A DNA stretch of 10,187 bases from Candidatus Altimarinota bacterium (GTDB lineage: Bacteria; Patescibacteriota; Gracilibacteria; UM-FILTER-43-11): the NCBI GenBank assembly GCA_029934675.1, contig JAOZLT010000038.1, positions 1-10,187 of the forward strand, given 5' to 3'. Position 1 is the first letter of the stretch, and each line of letters starts with the position of its first letter. The translations under genes and the position numbers were made by a program. The notes beneath the pieces were generated by a model. It ran no database searches. It was not told the DNA's origin and saw only the letters and a program-made list of their open reading frames with translations. Of this stretch, positions 1-6,986 are shown piece by piece.

Positions 1-1132
1 AAAACTGTTTACCAAAAAATGCTACCAACACAGAAAAATACATAGAAGATAATGCAAGTAAATAAAGACTGACAGCGGACAAAATATATCTTGACGTAAT
101 CCTGTAATCAATAAAACTCTCAAAAATAAAATAGAATACTATTGGAAACACAATACAATTAATACCCAAAAATATCAGCAAATTCTTATTTTTGACTTTA
201 TTTGTAAATGAAATTATAAGGAGTAGGATAACAAAGAATGCAAATGTTGGCCAAAAAGATAGGCCAGTTAAAACTTCCCAAAAAAATTTATATTGTTTGA
301 ACTGAATAATTGGTAAATCATTGATAGAAAGCTGTTTGAAAAAATATAAAATCTTATGGTTGTTTTGAGTTTGACTGTGTAGATAATTTCCCGCTCCACT
401 CAAACTAAATAACTGGATTGGGGAAAATAAAATTAGAGATAATAATGATGCGGTCGCAGCAAAAAAATATTTTTTTCTAAAACGCTTATTAAATAAACAG
501 AATAATAAAAGGATTAAACTGAAACAAAATGAAAGTGCTATTGGTTGAAATCCAATAGATAACATAAATAATGTCTGCGTCACAATCAACAAGAGGTATT
601 CCAAAATACCATCAGACACCTTAGTATATTGTTTTACAAAAACAACTTTCAATAACATATATAAATATGCGGCCCCAAAAAATATGCTTGCAGCAACTGG
701 TCGAGCTTCTTGTGAATAACGCAACGAGAGAGGGTGTAGGGAAAAAAATATCGCAAGACAGAAAAGATACCATTTATATTGAGGAGGGAATACTATAGTC
801 AAAATAAGTAAAAATACACCAACAGTAGCGGCTCCCCAAAAAGCCGCATGGATACGGATTCCAAATGGCGTAACGCCAAAGTTAGTAATGCCAATGCCTT
901 CCAGTAAATACCCCAGTGGTGGTTGCTGTTGTCTAGCTGAAAAAATGGTAGCCTGCCCTGAAAAATAACCCGTTTCTAAGGTTTGAACAACACGCGTTGC
1001 CTGATGATCTTCATCCATCCAAATTGAGGGGGCTGTAATTTTATAACAGCGCAACGAAAAAGAAAAGACAAGGAGGAATAATACTGCAATATACCAGGTG
1101 TATTTTTTATTTAAAACCCCATTAATTGCCAT
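1..1132 (-). CDS. GT-C fold membrane glycosyltransferase, ArnT/PMT-like (3' end beyond window)
   Basis: I translated the minus strand from ATG at 1132; the frame stays open for 377 codons and runs off the window edge, so the C-terminus is missing. The start is supported by GAGGTGA about 6 nt upstream. The product is polytopic. After a first membrane helix (about residues 13-28) comes WMDEDHQ with an Asp-Glu pair at 40-41, the position of the acidic catalytic motif in GT-C enzymes. QQQPPLGYL (68-76) matches the usual PPL-Y motif of the family and RYSQEARP (138-145) its R-Y-S-x-x-x-R-P motif. Further helices follow to the edge, with YRITSRYIL near 343-351. Family knowledge: such enzymes use polyprenyl-phosphate sugars and transfer on the outer face of the cytoplasmic membrane. 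The acceptor here is probably the locus glycan or its lipid intermediate (inference). Its start overlaps the end of the LamG gene by 11 nt, implying translational coupling. Confidence 0.85.
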   Translation of the reverse strand, partial: MAINGVLNKKYTWYIAVLFLLVFSFSLRCYKITAPSIWMDEDHQATRVVQTLETGYFSGQATIFSARQQQPPLGYLLEGIGITNFGVTPFGIRIHAAFWGAATVGVFLLILTIVFPPQYKWYLFCLAIFFSLHPLSLRYSQEARPVAASIFFGAAYLYMLLKVVFVKQYTKVSDGILEYLLLIVTQTLFMLSIGFQPIALSFCFSLILLLFCLFNKRFRKKYFFAATASLLSLILFSPIQLFSLSGAGNYLHSQTQNNHKILYFFKQLSINDLPIIQFKQYKFFWEVLTGLSFWPTFAFFVILLLIISFTNKVKNKNLLIFLGINCIVFPIVFYFIFESFIDYRITSRYILSAVSLYLLALSSMYFSVLVAFFGKQF

Positions 1133-2282
1133 CCGATATCACCTCATCTTCTTGAAACAGCAAAGGATTTAAAACAAATGTTGCGATACAAATTGCAATA
1201 AATAAATTACCCACTACAGGCATCCATTCCTTTGTAGTACTTAGCCATAAGGAATAAATCAATAACGCAGTTATAAAATACAAGCTACCTAGAATCAGCA
1301 ATAAAGGCCTTTTGAAAATTTTACACAATACTGATAAGTAAAACGAAAAAAAGCAAAAATATAAAAGCCAAAAAGTATAAAATGAAACAAAATTCCCCGA
1401 TGAAGAAGATTCAAGTTCTTTAATGACAGCATTTCCGAAATTATAAATAACACAAAAAGATATCGTTATAATATATACGAATAAAACATAGCAATCCGCT
1501 AATTTTCTTTCACTAAAACACCTCACAAAAAAGTTTAGTATATTTAACGAATAGAAACATATAAAGAAAATAAGTGTCCAAGGCAAAATATATTTTATTG
1601 CAAACTCAGTCGCTATAAAATTATTAGCCTTAATAGAATCGATAAATAATTCAGCCACTTCAGTTTGGGTCAGCGCAGTTTTTAAAATAGTAATAGAATG
1701 TATGTTTCCAATAAATTTGTTGCCGAATTTTAGTTTTCTATTCATTGGAACATTCATCAGAAGTGAAAACTTGCTCAAATCAATGTTGTCCTCAATAACC
1801 TCCTTTGTCCAATGCAATTTGCCATTAATATAGCTGGCTATTTTCCCCTTTTTGTATGTAAATGTAAATTCATAATTTTCAGGTGGAGACACCTTAATTA
1901 CCTGATAATTGTCCACAGTTTTAGACCATAGAATTCCTGAATTACAGTACGCTCGTATGTTGGAGCACTCGTGCATCATCAACCTAAACTTACTATAATA
2001 CGAATCAATTATAGTTGAATAATAATTGATTCCTGGTCGATATTCATAATAAAAATTTGTAACTATAGAAAATTCTTCCATTTTTTTTGCAATTGGATCA
2101 GATAAGGTTACAGTCTCAGCGCAAACATTCGACTTGTTTCGATATATTATGCTTGAATCTGAAATTTTAAAATTAGCTGGCAAGTAGTAATCATAATACA
2201 TAAAAGCAATCCCAATTATAAGGGATGCAAAGATACTACATACAAGCAGTTTTTTTATTGAAATAGTTGGATATTTTTTCAT
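1122..2282 (-). CDS. Membrane-anchored LamG/concanavalin A-like domain protein
   Basis: This is a 386-residue protein of unknown function. An N-terminal hydrophobic helix (about 11-30) is followed by a predicted extracytoplasmic region (about 35-225), then about five further membrane helices (roughly 230-254, 264-283, 300-320, 326-346, 355-373) and a short acidic tail. Within the soluble part, YEFTFTYKKGKIASYINGKL (137-156) and FIGNIHSITILKTALTQTEV (190-209) look like the conserved core and last strand of LamG/pentraxin-like jelly rolls, so I infer a carbohydrate- or protein-binding beta sandwich. Cys54, Cys106 and Cys113 could form a disulfide. The start ATG has only a weak upstream AGAG, so initiation is poorly supported by an SD. 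It overlaps the following GT-C gene by 11 nt, suggesting the two products act together outside the membrane. The family as a whole is not one I recognise. Confidence 0.8.
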   Translation of the reverse strand: MKKYPTISIKKLLVCSIFASLIIGIAFMYYDYYLPANFKISDSSIIYRNKSNVCAETVTLSDPIAKKMEEFSIVTNFYYEYRPGINYYSTIIDSYYSKFRLMMHECSNIRAYCNSGILWSKTVDNYQVIKVSPPENYEFTFTYKKGKIASYINGKLHWTKEVIEDNIDLSKFSLLMNVPMNRKLKFGNKFIGNIHSITILKTALTQTEVAELFIDSIKANNFIATEFAIKYILPWTLIFFICFYSLNILNFFVRCFSERKLADCYVLFVYIITISFCVIYNFGNAVIKELESSSSGNFVSFYTFWLLYFCFFSFYLSVLCKIFKRPLLLILGSLYFITALLIYSLWLSTTKEWMPVVGNLFIAICIATFVLNPLLFQEDEVISDGN

Positions 2283-2305
2283 TTTAGAAACAACTCTAGA
2301 GATAA

Positions 2306-2347
2306 ATGGTTCATCCGACTAAAACTTACTTTGTTTTCATGAAGGTT
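2306..2347 (+). repeat. Inverted repeat copy A (~42 bp), partner at 4360-4400
   Basis: The sequence beginning ATGGTTCATCCG and ending CATGAAGGTT matches the reverse complement of 4360-4400 at about 37 of 42 positions, with four mismatches and one single-base gap. Both copies read inward toward the IS200 relic and the glycosyltransferase gene. A weak similarity (a GAG-ATAA-type stretch) continues a few bases outward. This copy sits 23 bp upstream of the LamG gene start. Nature unknown: terminal repeats of a cassette, ends of a lost insertion sequence, or a shared upstream element are all possible. Confidence 0.7.
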
Positions 2348-2444
2348 ACGGTGGATCAAATCGTAGGATCGCAAGCTTGTAATGTGATGGTTACCCGAAA
2401 AGTCGATTGGTATCCAAGAATAGTAGATACCAGGGTGAACCTCG

Positions 2445-2461
2445 CACCGGCATAGCCGGTG
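2445..2461. other. Subterminal hairpin at the right-end side of the IS200-like element
   Basis: A perfect 7-bp stem (CACCGGC / GCCGGTG) closes on a 3-nt loop. It lies about 35 bp past the tnpA stop, where IS200-family transposases bind the right end as single-stranded hairpin DNA (family knowledge). The core resembles the GGC-TTT-GCC motif on the opposite side of the element. Confidence 0.6.
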
Positions 2462-2471
2462 GCTTCATGAG

Positions 2472-2488
2472 GGCCCCTAGAAGGGGCC
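2472..2488. other. GC-rich hairpin just after tnpA
   Basis: A perfect 7-bp stem (GGCCCCT / AGGGGCC) with a 3-nt loop begins 9 bp beyond the tnpA stop codon. It could slow or stop transcription, or shield the element from read-through in either direction. No T-run follows on either strand, so I do not call it an intrinsic terminator. Confidence 0.5.
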
Positions 2489-2496
2489 GTTGTTAG

Positions 2497-2919
2497 TTAA
2501 TCGAACTCAGGTAAATTTAACTGACCTTTATCTGAATCGTCTTGATGTTTTATATACGCACGTATGGTTTCTTCATCCCGACCGACGGTACTCACGAAAT
2601 AGCCACGAATCCAAAAATGTTTTCCGGAATTCTTTGACTGACCAAACTCCAGATGTAAACGAATCGCACTTTTCCCCTTTAAGAAACCTATAACATTGGA
2701 CACACTATACTTGGACGGAATACCCAAATACAAATGTACATGATCAGCCTGGGCGTGACCTTCCAACAACTCCACACCTTTTTAGCGGCACAGGTCATGA
2801 AGGATTTCACCCAAACGACGAACTTTACCATACAATTTCTTGCGACGGTATTTCGGACACCATACTAGATGGTACCTACATTCCCACTTCACATGTGATA
2901 GACTCTGATACTCAGTCAT
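2497..2919 (-). pseudogene. tnpA: IS200-like Y1 (HUH) transposase TnpA with an in-frame TAA
   Basis: Reading from ATG at 2917-2919 gives 140 codons with one interruption, TAA at 2782-2784 (codon 46). The frame is preserved on both sides, so this is a point nonsense mutation, most simply CAA to TAA. The N-terminal part contains LSHVKWECRYHLVWCPKYRR, typical of the family. The metal-binding HUH pair is His60-Val-His62 in DHVHLYLG. GFLKGKSA (77-84) and the C-terminal YVSTVGR-like segment are conserved, and the nucleophile is probably Tyr122 in RAYIKHQ. Length matches intact IS200-type transposases. Family knowledge: TnpA cuts and rejoins single-stranded IS ends during replication. A strong SD (AAGGAGG, 6 nt from ATG) is present but folded into a hairpin. 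The element is probably immobile unless the stop is read through or TnpA is supplied in trans. A GTG at 2775 could restart a 92-residue product holding both HUH and Tyr, but without the first beta strands it is unlikely to work. Confidence 0.88.
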
Positions 2920-2980
2920 ATGATACCTCCTTATTAAGACTACACTTCATGGGAGGACCCTCAAGAAGGAGGTATCATAT
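2918..2980 (-). promoter_or_regulatory. Leader hairpin sequestering the tnpA ribosome binding site and start codon
   Basis: A perfect 15-bp inverted repeat has arms at 2918-2932 and 2966-2980 and a 33-nt loop. In the tnpA mRNA the downstream arm contains the whole SD (AAGGAGG, 2926-2932) and the first two bases of the AUG, so the folded leader would block ribosome entry. IS200 itself represses its transposase through a leader stem-loop over the SD (established knowledge). The layout here is the same in principle. Confidence 0.75.
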
Positions 2981-3029
2981 CTCGGCTGACCGGCAAAGCC
3001 TATTAGGATCACACCAGCAGAGATGGTGG

Positions 3030-3048
3030 TTTAATTGTTGTAATTAAA
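3030..3048. repeat. AT-rich inverted repeat downstream of the GT4-like gene
   Basis: A perfect 7-bp stem (TTTAATT / AATTAAA) encloses a 5-nt loop, 46 bp after the stop of the glycosyltransferase gene and just outside the IS left end. There is no T-run after it on the minus strand, so a terminator role is weak. It may simply be an AT-rich target region, as single-strand-inserting IS elements often favour foldable DNA. Confidence 0.35.
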
Positions 3049-3094
3049 TTGAAACACTTTATCAGAAATTGTAGCTGTTACATGGTACTAGCAT

Positions 3095-4216
3095 TCAGCC
3101 GACAACAGCTTTATTGATCACCTTATCATATTGTGCCTGAGTTATAGTGTCGACATTTTTCAAAGCATTTTCAGCCTTTACAAACCAACCCTCACCATTG
3201 TAAGCTTCTTGAAGAATGTCGGACATAACATTTGCATCATATGGATCTGAGCTAGTTCCGATCCCGATTTCACTTACCCTCTTTTCTAAAACAGTACCTT
3301 TTGCCACAAGTATTGGAATACCATTGAGGATGGATTCGTAAAATTTGTTAGGCATAGCATAGCGTACATTTTTTACTGCCGGGTCATAGACCGAAAAAGA
3401 TAGATCGACATCTTTGTAAATTTCTTTAATCGTATTATTATCGTAAGGTCCAAGATATTCAATCCATGATGGATTACCAGCAAATTCCATAAGTTCTTCA
3501 ATGGCTCCGCCTCCTGCGAATTTCAACACAATATTACATCCTTTTTTTCGCAGGATTTTTGTGGCTTCAACCAAAGCTTTCAAACATCGCATATATCTTA
3601 TGATACCAATATAACCGATAACAAACACAGATTTACGCTTTTCTCTGACAAAGTTTTTCCAAAAATCTATATTCGGGTAGTTTTCAATAACGCAAAATTC
3701 ACCTGTATATATATATCTATAGTACTGGCGGTAAAACTCCTCGTTGGTAAGAATGAGCTTGTTTACCCGTTTCAGTAAAAATTTTTCAAAGTTCCTTATA
3801 ACAAATGAAAGAAAAGATTTGTCAATTTGAATAGAATGCAAATCTCTTACTGCGTATCTAAATTTGTGGTGATCTTGATCGGCAAGAATGGCAACAGTTA
3901 GAATATCAAGAGCGGAATCGATATAAATAGTACAGTTTTTTGTTGCATACGGAAATATATGATTTTTTAACCATTGATAAAACCTGAACATTTCAACAAG
4001 TCTTATTGGTTGTATTTTCTGGAATTTTACCGGAAACGGCAGGATATCGCAGGTTGTTAATGCGTTGCTTTTAAGATGAGCTTCAGGACGTTCTAGGTAG
4101 ACTAACGCCAATTTCTTACCAGCGTTAATTGCGGTCTGACATTTTTCTATACTGCGCGGATTAGGACGGTTGCTGGAAATAAAGATATAATCCCATTTTT
4201 TAGTATCATTTCTCAT
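3095..4216 (-). CDS. GT4-like (GT-B fold) glycosyltransferase
   Basis: A 373-residue soluble protein. The N-terminal half is a divergent Rossmann-like acceptor domain (IFISSNRPNP at 11-20). The C-terminal half starts a donor domain at GYIGIIRYM (201-209), followed by LKFAGGGAIEELM (231-243), WIEYLGPY (251-258) and PNKFYESILNGIPILVAKG (289-307). The last matches the N-K-x-x-E region that binds the nucleotide-sugar phosphate and ribose in GT4 enzymes, with Glu294 and a second acidic position at Glu311. Expected role: cytoplasmic transfer of one sugar from a nucleotide donor to the growing lipid-linked repeat unit. Which sugar cannot be read from sequence. ATG at 4216 is preceded by AGGA at a 6-nt spacing. 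Unlike its neighbours it is isolated, with 285 bp upstream and the IS200 relic downstream, and it lies inside the 2306-4400 inverted-repeat pair. Confidence 0.87.
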   Translation of the reverse strand: MRNDTKKWDYIFISSNRPNPRSIEKCQTAINAGKKLALVYLERPEAHLKSNALTTCDILPFPVKFQKIQPIRLVEMFRFYQWLKNHIFPYATKNCTIYIDSALDILTVAILADQDHHKFRYAVRDLHSIQIDKSFLSFVIRNFEKFLLKRVNKLILTNEEFYRQYYRYIYTGEFCVIENYPNIDFWKNFVREKRKSVFVIGYIGIIRYMRCLKALVEATKILRKKGCNIVLKFAGGGAIEELMEFAGNPSWIEYLGPYDNNTIKEIYKDVDLSFSVYDPAVKNVRYAMPNKFYESILNGIPILVAKGTVLEKRVSEIGIGTSSDPYDANVMSDILQEAYNGEGWFVKAENALKNVDTITQAQYDKVINKAVVG

Positions 4217-4331
4217 TATTTATCCTACTTTACTAAAGTTTTGATGAAAGCGACAGATAGATGAAGTCCTCCCAAACAGTATGCCAAAGGATTTCTGATT
4301 CAATCTCATTCTAAAAGCCATCAAATTTAAG

Positions 4332-4361
4332 CTTATATTAACTCGTGAAAGCACTGTTCAA
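4332..4361 (-). promoter_or_regulatory. Candidate sigma-70-type promoter for the GT4-like gene
   Basis: On the minus strand TTGAAC (4356-4361) and TATAAG (4332-4337) are separated by 18 bp, reasonable -35 and -10 boxes. The resulting leader would be about 110 nt. The -35 overlaps the inner end of repeat copy B. In AT-rich DNA such matches arise by chance, so confidence is modest. Confidence 0.35.
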
Positions 4362-4400
4362 TCTTCATGAAACAAAGTACGCTTTAGCCGGATGAACCAT
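4360..4400 (-). repeat. Inverted repeat copy B (~41 bp), partner at 2306-2347
   Basis: Read on the minus strand it begins ATGGTTCATCCGGCTAAAGC and ends CATGAAGATT. It is about 88% identical to copy A, with one base missing in a T-run. On the same strand AGGAG lies a few bases before its ATG, giving it the look of a gene start, but the frame closes after 11 codons. The remainder of the 4217-4501 gap holds the promoter candidate and, on the plus strand, an SD-GTG pair near 4430-4443. Confidence 0.7.
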
Positions 4401-4501
4401 TATTCTCCTACTCGCCCGGCATTAATTTGTAAGGAGGTAGGTGTCTCACTCTCATTGGCACAAAGGGTATCTACTACTTGAGTTTAAAACAACAAAATCT
4501 T

Positions 4502-5677
4502 TCATGAGTTCATTTTTACAAAGTTGTGCATCTTTTTATACTCTAGAACACCCATCGCAATTAAAAAAACTACGATCTGAAGTGGAATCTTTAATCTTTG
4601 ATGAGTTACGCCAAATAAATGAAGGCTATAGATGGGCCAATAGGGTAATAAAGACAAAATAAAAGCTTTTCCGGCAGGGGTCAATTCAAGAAATACTTTA
4701 GGAAAGTAGCGTGCATTTTTAATCAAATATACAAGCATTATATAATAGCCAAGTTGATTTAGAAACCTTATCAAATCATCCAAAATCCCCCACATCTCAG
4801 TACCGCCTTCTAGAAGACGTCCCAAAATAGAAGTAGGTATTGGGGTCACTGCATAACGGACACTCGCTACGCAAAAGTCCTTAACTTTATTTCCGCTAGA
4901 ATAGCGAGGATCACCTTGTACGCGTTTTTCACTTTTTATTTCGTACCCGCTACCAAGTATAGTGTAATTAAACCAATTATAATGTTTCACAATTGAGTTG
5001 TGAACACGCGGTACAATAACTGGTGAAATTATCACACCAATAATAATCAATATTAATATTTTTTGTGAAATCTTAAAGCTTTTCAAAGATTTTATTGTTG
5101 TTAAGCATATTTGCGATAGTAATATAATAAATACTATTGCTGCGGCAAACGGACGTAACAAAAACAACATACCTAAAGATACTAAACTTAAGATAATATA
5201 AATTGGCTTACGATGATGAAATAAAAAAATCGTTAGGGTAGTAAAAAAGAAAATGGGAATATCCCTTAAATTTTTTGTAGCAATGAGGGCAAAGTATGGC
5301 AAAACAACAGGTATCAAGAAAACTTTTTTGTTTTTAAAAATATGCCATAAAAGAAGCAATAACCCAGCAGCAATGGGAATATTTATTATTTTGAGTGCAA
5401 ACCCATTAAAGGAAATATCATAATTAATAATCAGATCATTAATGAAATACCATAAAAATCTATTAAAATCGGTACTCACATGATCTAATGCAGCATTTAT
5501 ATACTTTGATTCGTCACTAACGAAAAATTCAATCCCTCTTAAATAACATTCGAGACTAAAAAGAGATAATAAAAACAATGAAACATAAAAAATAAGCAGG
5601 GGATAAGAGCCAGTTTTTTTATAGTATTTTTTATAGTAAAATAAAAATATTATAGTAATTATTAGAATGGTTATCAT
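4502..5677 (-). CDS. Polytopic membrane protein, probable repeat-unit polymerase-like (Wzy/EpsG-like)
   Basis: A 391-residue, strongly hydrophobic protein with roughly nine to ten predicted membrane helices (for example 2-14, 26-43, 98-114, 118-134, 139-153, 158-174, 177-192, 206-223, 309-319, 362-378). The first loop carries SDESKYI (54-60), like the S-D-x-x-x-Y segment of EpsG-like proteins. NLRDIPIFFF (136-145) and LLRPFAAA (173-180) resemble the R-containing segments of Wzy-type polymerases. A large extracytoplasmic loop (about 224-300) and a C-terminal GVTHQRLKIPLQ (356-367) are also typical. Expected role: joining lipid-linked repeat units outside the membrane. It starts 3 nt after the stop of the preceding glycosyltransferase and has no SD, so it is probably translated by coupling. 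Its DNA is conspicuously AT-rich. An unrelated polytopic function (such as a GT-C enzyme) is possible, because these families share little sequence. Confidence 0.65.
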   Translation of the reverse strand: MITILIITIIFLFYYKKYYKKTGSYPLLIFYVSLFLLSLFSLECYLRGIEFFVSDESKYINAALDHVSTDFNRFLWYFINDLIINYDISFNGFALKIINIPIAAGLLLLLWHIFKNKKVFLIPVVLPYFALIATKNLRDIPIFFFTTLTIFLFHHRKPIYIILSLVSLGMLFLLRPFAAAIVFIILLSQICLTTIKSLKSFKISQKILILIIIGVIISPVIVPRVHNSIVKHYNWFNYTILGSGYEIKSEKRVQGDPRYSSGNKVKDFCVASVRYAVTPIPTSILGRLLEGGTEMWGILDDLIRFLNQLGYYIMLVYLIKNARYFPKVFLELTPAGKAFILSLLPYWPIYSLHLFGVTHQRLKIPLQIVVFLIAMGVLEYKKMHNFVKMNS

Positions 5678-5680
5678 AAG

Positions 5681-6814
5681 CTATATATTTTCTATTAACT
5701 CTGAGTGTAATCGTCTCATGTCAATTGTGTTATAAAAATTTAAGGAATTTTCTCTAAATTCCCCATAGTTTTTCTCTAATTGCAATAGGGCATATACAAT
5801 TTTATCTACCGAGGAAAAATCTACACATAAACCTGCCTGCGCAGCTCCTACAGTTGAAGTTAGTCCACTAACATCATTACATAGCATGGGCAGGCCAAAC
5901 TTGGAATATTCAAACGTCTTATTAGGCGCGCAAAAAATATGGTTCAATCTCGAATAATCATAAGATAAAAATCCAATATCGGCAATTTGCGTTATATGTA
6001 AATGAAATGGTGCAGGTATATAATCAATATAATAAAGCTCAGGTAATATTTTTTTTAATTCTTTCAAGTGTTCATTTTTCTTTCCCATTAAGACAAAAAA
6101 GAACTTATCAGACAATTTCTTAACCGATAGAACTATCTTTTCAATCTGTCGGCTTGGATTAATTCCACCTTGATACAATACTATTCTTCTTCCGTTAGCT
6201 TGTTCTTTTATTTCCTTTGATATATTAGTTATTTTTACGACATCATATTTTTCGGCATTCAATCCCTTTGTTTTTTCAAATAATAATGTTGTTTTATTGG
6301 GCAGGACAAAAGGAGTGTTCGCCAACTGGAACCACTGCCGATAAATTTGGGCTCGATTGTATTCGGGTACAATATTCAGCCTTGAATTAAGCATAAATTT
6401 TTTAACCACTAGCTTAAAAAATAAACTATGACCATATAATTCGTGACAAGAAAATATATATTCAACTTTTTTACAAATCGTCGCATTATATAAACTAAGT
6501 GCGGTAGCTGAACCTGAAAGCCAAAAAATATCGGCAGAAGAACTGAGCCCACTCATGTTTTTTATAGCAAAACTTCTGAACCGTCGATTATTATTAAGGG
6601 TAGTCAATAAAGTCTTGCCCCTGGTTATTTTACCCATTAAATAGAACTGTACACCATATTTTTTATTTAACAGTCCCCTTATATCATCTTCAATAAAAGT
6701 AGATATCACAGAAATGTGGTGTCCCATTTCCGATAAAATAAAAATCGAATTTAATATTGGAGGTATTGATTCAATATCATTACGGCAAACAAAAACTATA
6801 TGTTTAGAGTTCAT
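5681..6814 (-). CDS. GT-B fold (GT4-like) glycosyltransferase
   Basis: A 377-residue soluble protein. It opens with a Rossmann strand KHIVFVCRNDIESIPP (4-19) and a helix ending in LSEMGHHISVIST, typical of GT-B N-terminal domains. FSCHELYGHS (121-130) occupies the acceptor-site position. The donor domain starts at IVLYQGGINPSRQIEKIV (211-228) and continues with FVLMGK (240-245), YYIDYIPAP (261-269) and PNKTFEYSKFGLPMLCND (297-314), the equivalent of the GT4 E-x7-E region with Glu302. It should add one sugar to the lipid-linked intermediate in the cytoplasm; donor and linkage are unknown. GAGGTGA 5-6 nt before ATG decides the start. It begins a tight pair with the polymerase-like gene (3-nt gap) and follows a 172-bp gap carrying a promoter candidate, so the pair may be its own transcription unit. 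Confidence 0.87.
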   Translation of the reverse strand: MNSKHIVFVCRNDIESIPPILNSIFILSEMGHHISVISTFIEDDIRGLLNKKYGVQFYLMGKITRGKTLLTTLNNNRRFRSFAIKNMSGLSSSADIFWLSGSATALSLYNATICKKVEYIFSCHELYGHSLFFKLVVKKFMLNSRLNIVPEYNRAQIYRQWFQLANTPFVLPNKTTLLFEKTKGLNAEKYDVVKITNISKEIKEQANGRRIVLYQGGINPSRQIEKIVLSVKKLSDKFFFVLMGKKNEHLKELKKILPELYYIDYIPAPFHLHITQIADIGFLSYDYSRLNHIFCAPNKTFEYSKFGLPMLCNDVSGLTSTVGAAQAGLCVDFSSVDKIVYALLQLEKNYGEFRENSLNFYNTIDMRRLHSELIENI

Positions 6815-6903
6815 TAAATCACCTCATGAGAGTGTAGAAGATAAATCATACGCTCCCTGCCAATCGTTGTGTCCAAATCAGACAGACTTTCAAAAAAGAT
6901 ATT

Positions 6904-6932
6904 TTTATACAATATCACTAATGGGCCAACAA
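6904..6932 (-). promoter_or_regulatory. Candidate sigma-70-type promoter for the 6814-4502 gene pair
   Basis: On the minus strand TATAAA (6904-6909) is preceded at 17 bp by TTGTTG (6927-6932). The -10 is good and the -35 only partial. It would give a leader of about 80 nt. No terminator-like hairpin is visible between the pyruvyl transferase stop at 6987 and this site, so read-through from upstream is also possible. Confidence 0.35.
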
Positions 6933-6986
6933 ACGGTTCAGATTGCAGCTCGCATCACCCAAACGATTCAATCTTATTTGTTACCT

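Larger units (their letters stand above)
2430..3010 (-). mobile_element. IS200/IS605-family (IS200-like, tnpA only) insertion sequence, decayed
   Basis: The element holds a single Y1 HUH transposase gene with no tnpB, as in the IS200 group. Related small hairpins sit at both sides: GGC-TAT-GCC inside a 7-bp stem at 2445-2461 (right-end side) and GGC-TTT-GCC near 2989-2997 (left-end side), both on the transposase strand. IS200/IS605 elements lack terminal inverted repeats and target duplications and instead use subterminal hairpins. The exact tips therefore cannot be fixed here and the coordinates are approximate by some tens of bases. The element lies in the gap between the LamG gene and the GT4-like gene and breaks neither. 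Confidence 0.7.

Noticed and set aside
2306..2455. A 49-codon plus-strand frame starting MVHPTKTYFVFMK inside repeat A
   Set aside because: It has only a weak SD, ends inside the IS right-end hairpin, and the matching frame in repeat copy B is shifted and stops after 11 codons. Differences between the copies are not silent, so coding constraint is not supported.
2490..2693. Plus-strand frame of 67 codons over the transposase
   Set aside because: It is antisense to the conserved tnpA reading frame and has no recognisable domain, so it is a shadow.
2966..2980. AAGGAGG on the plus strand as an SD for a plus-strand gene
   Set aside because: It is the other arm of the tnpA leader inverted repeat, and no reading frame of note follows it.
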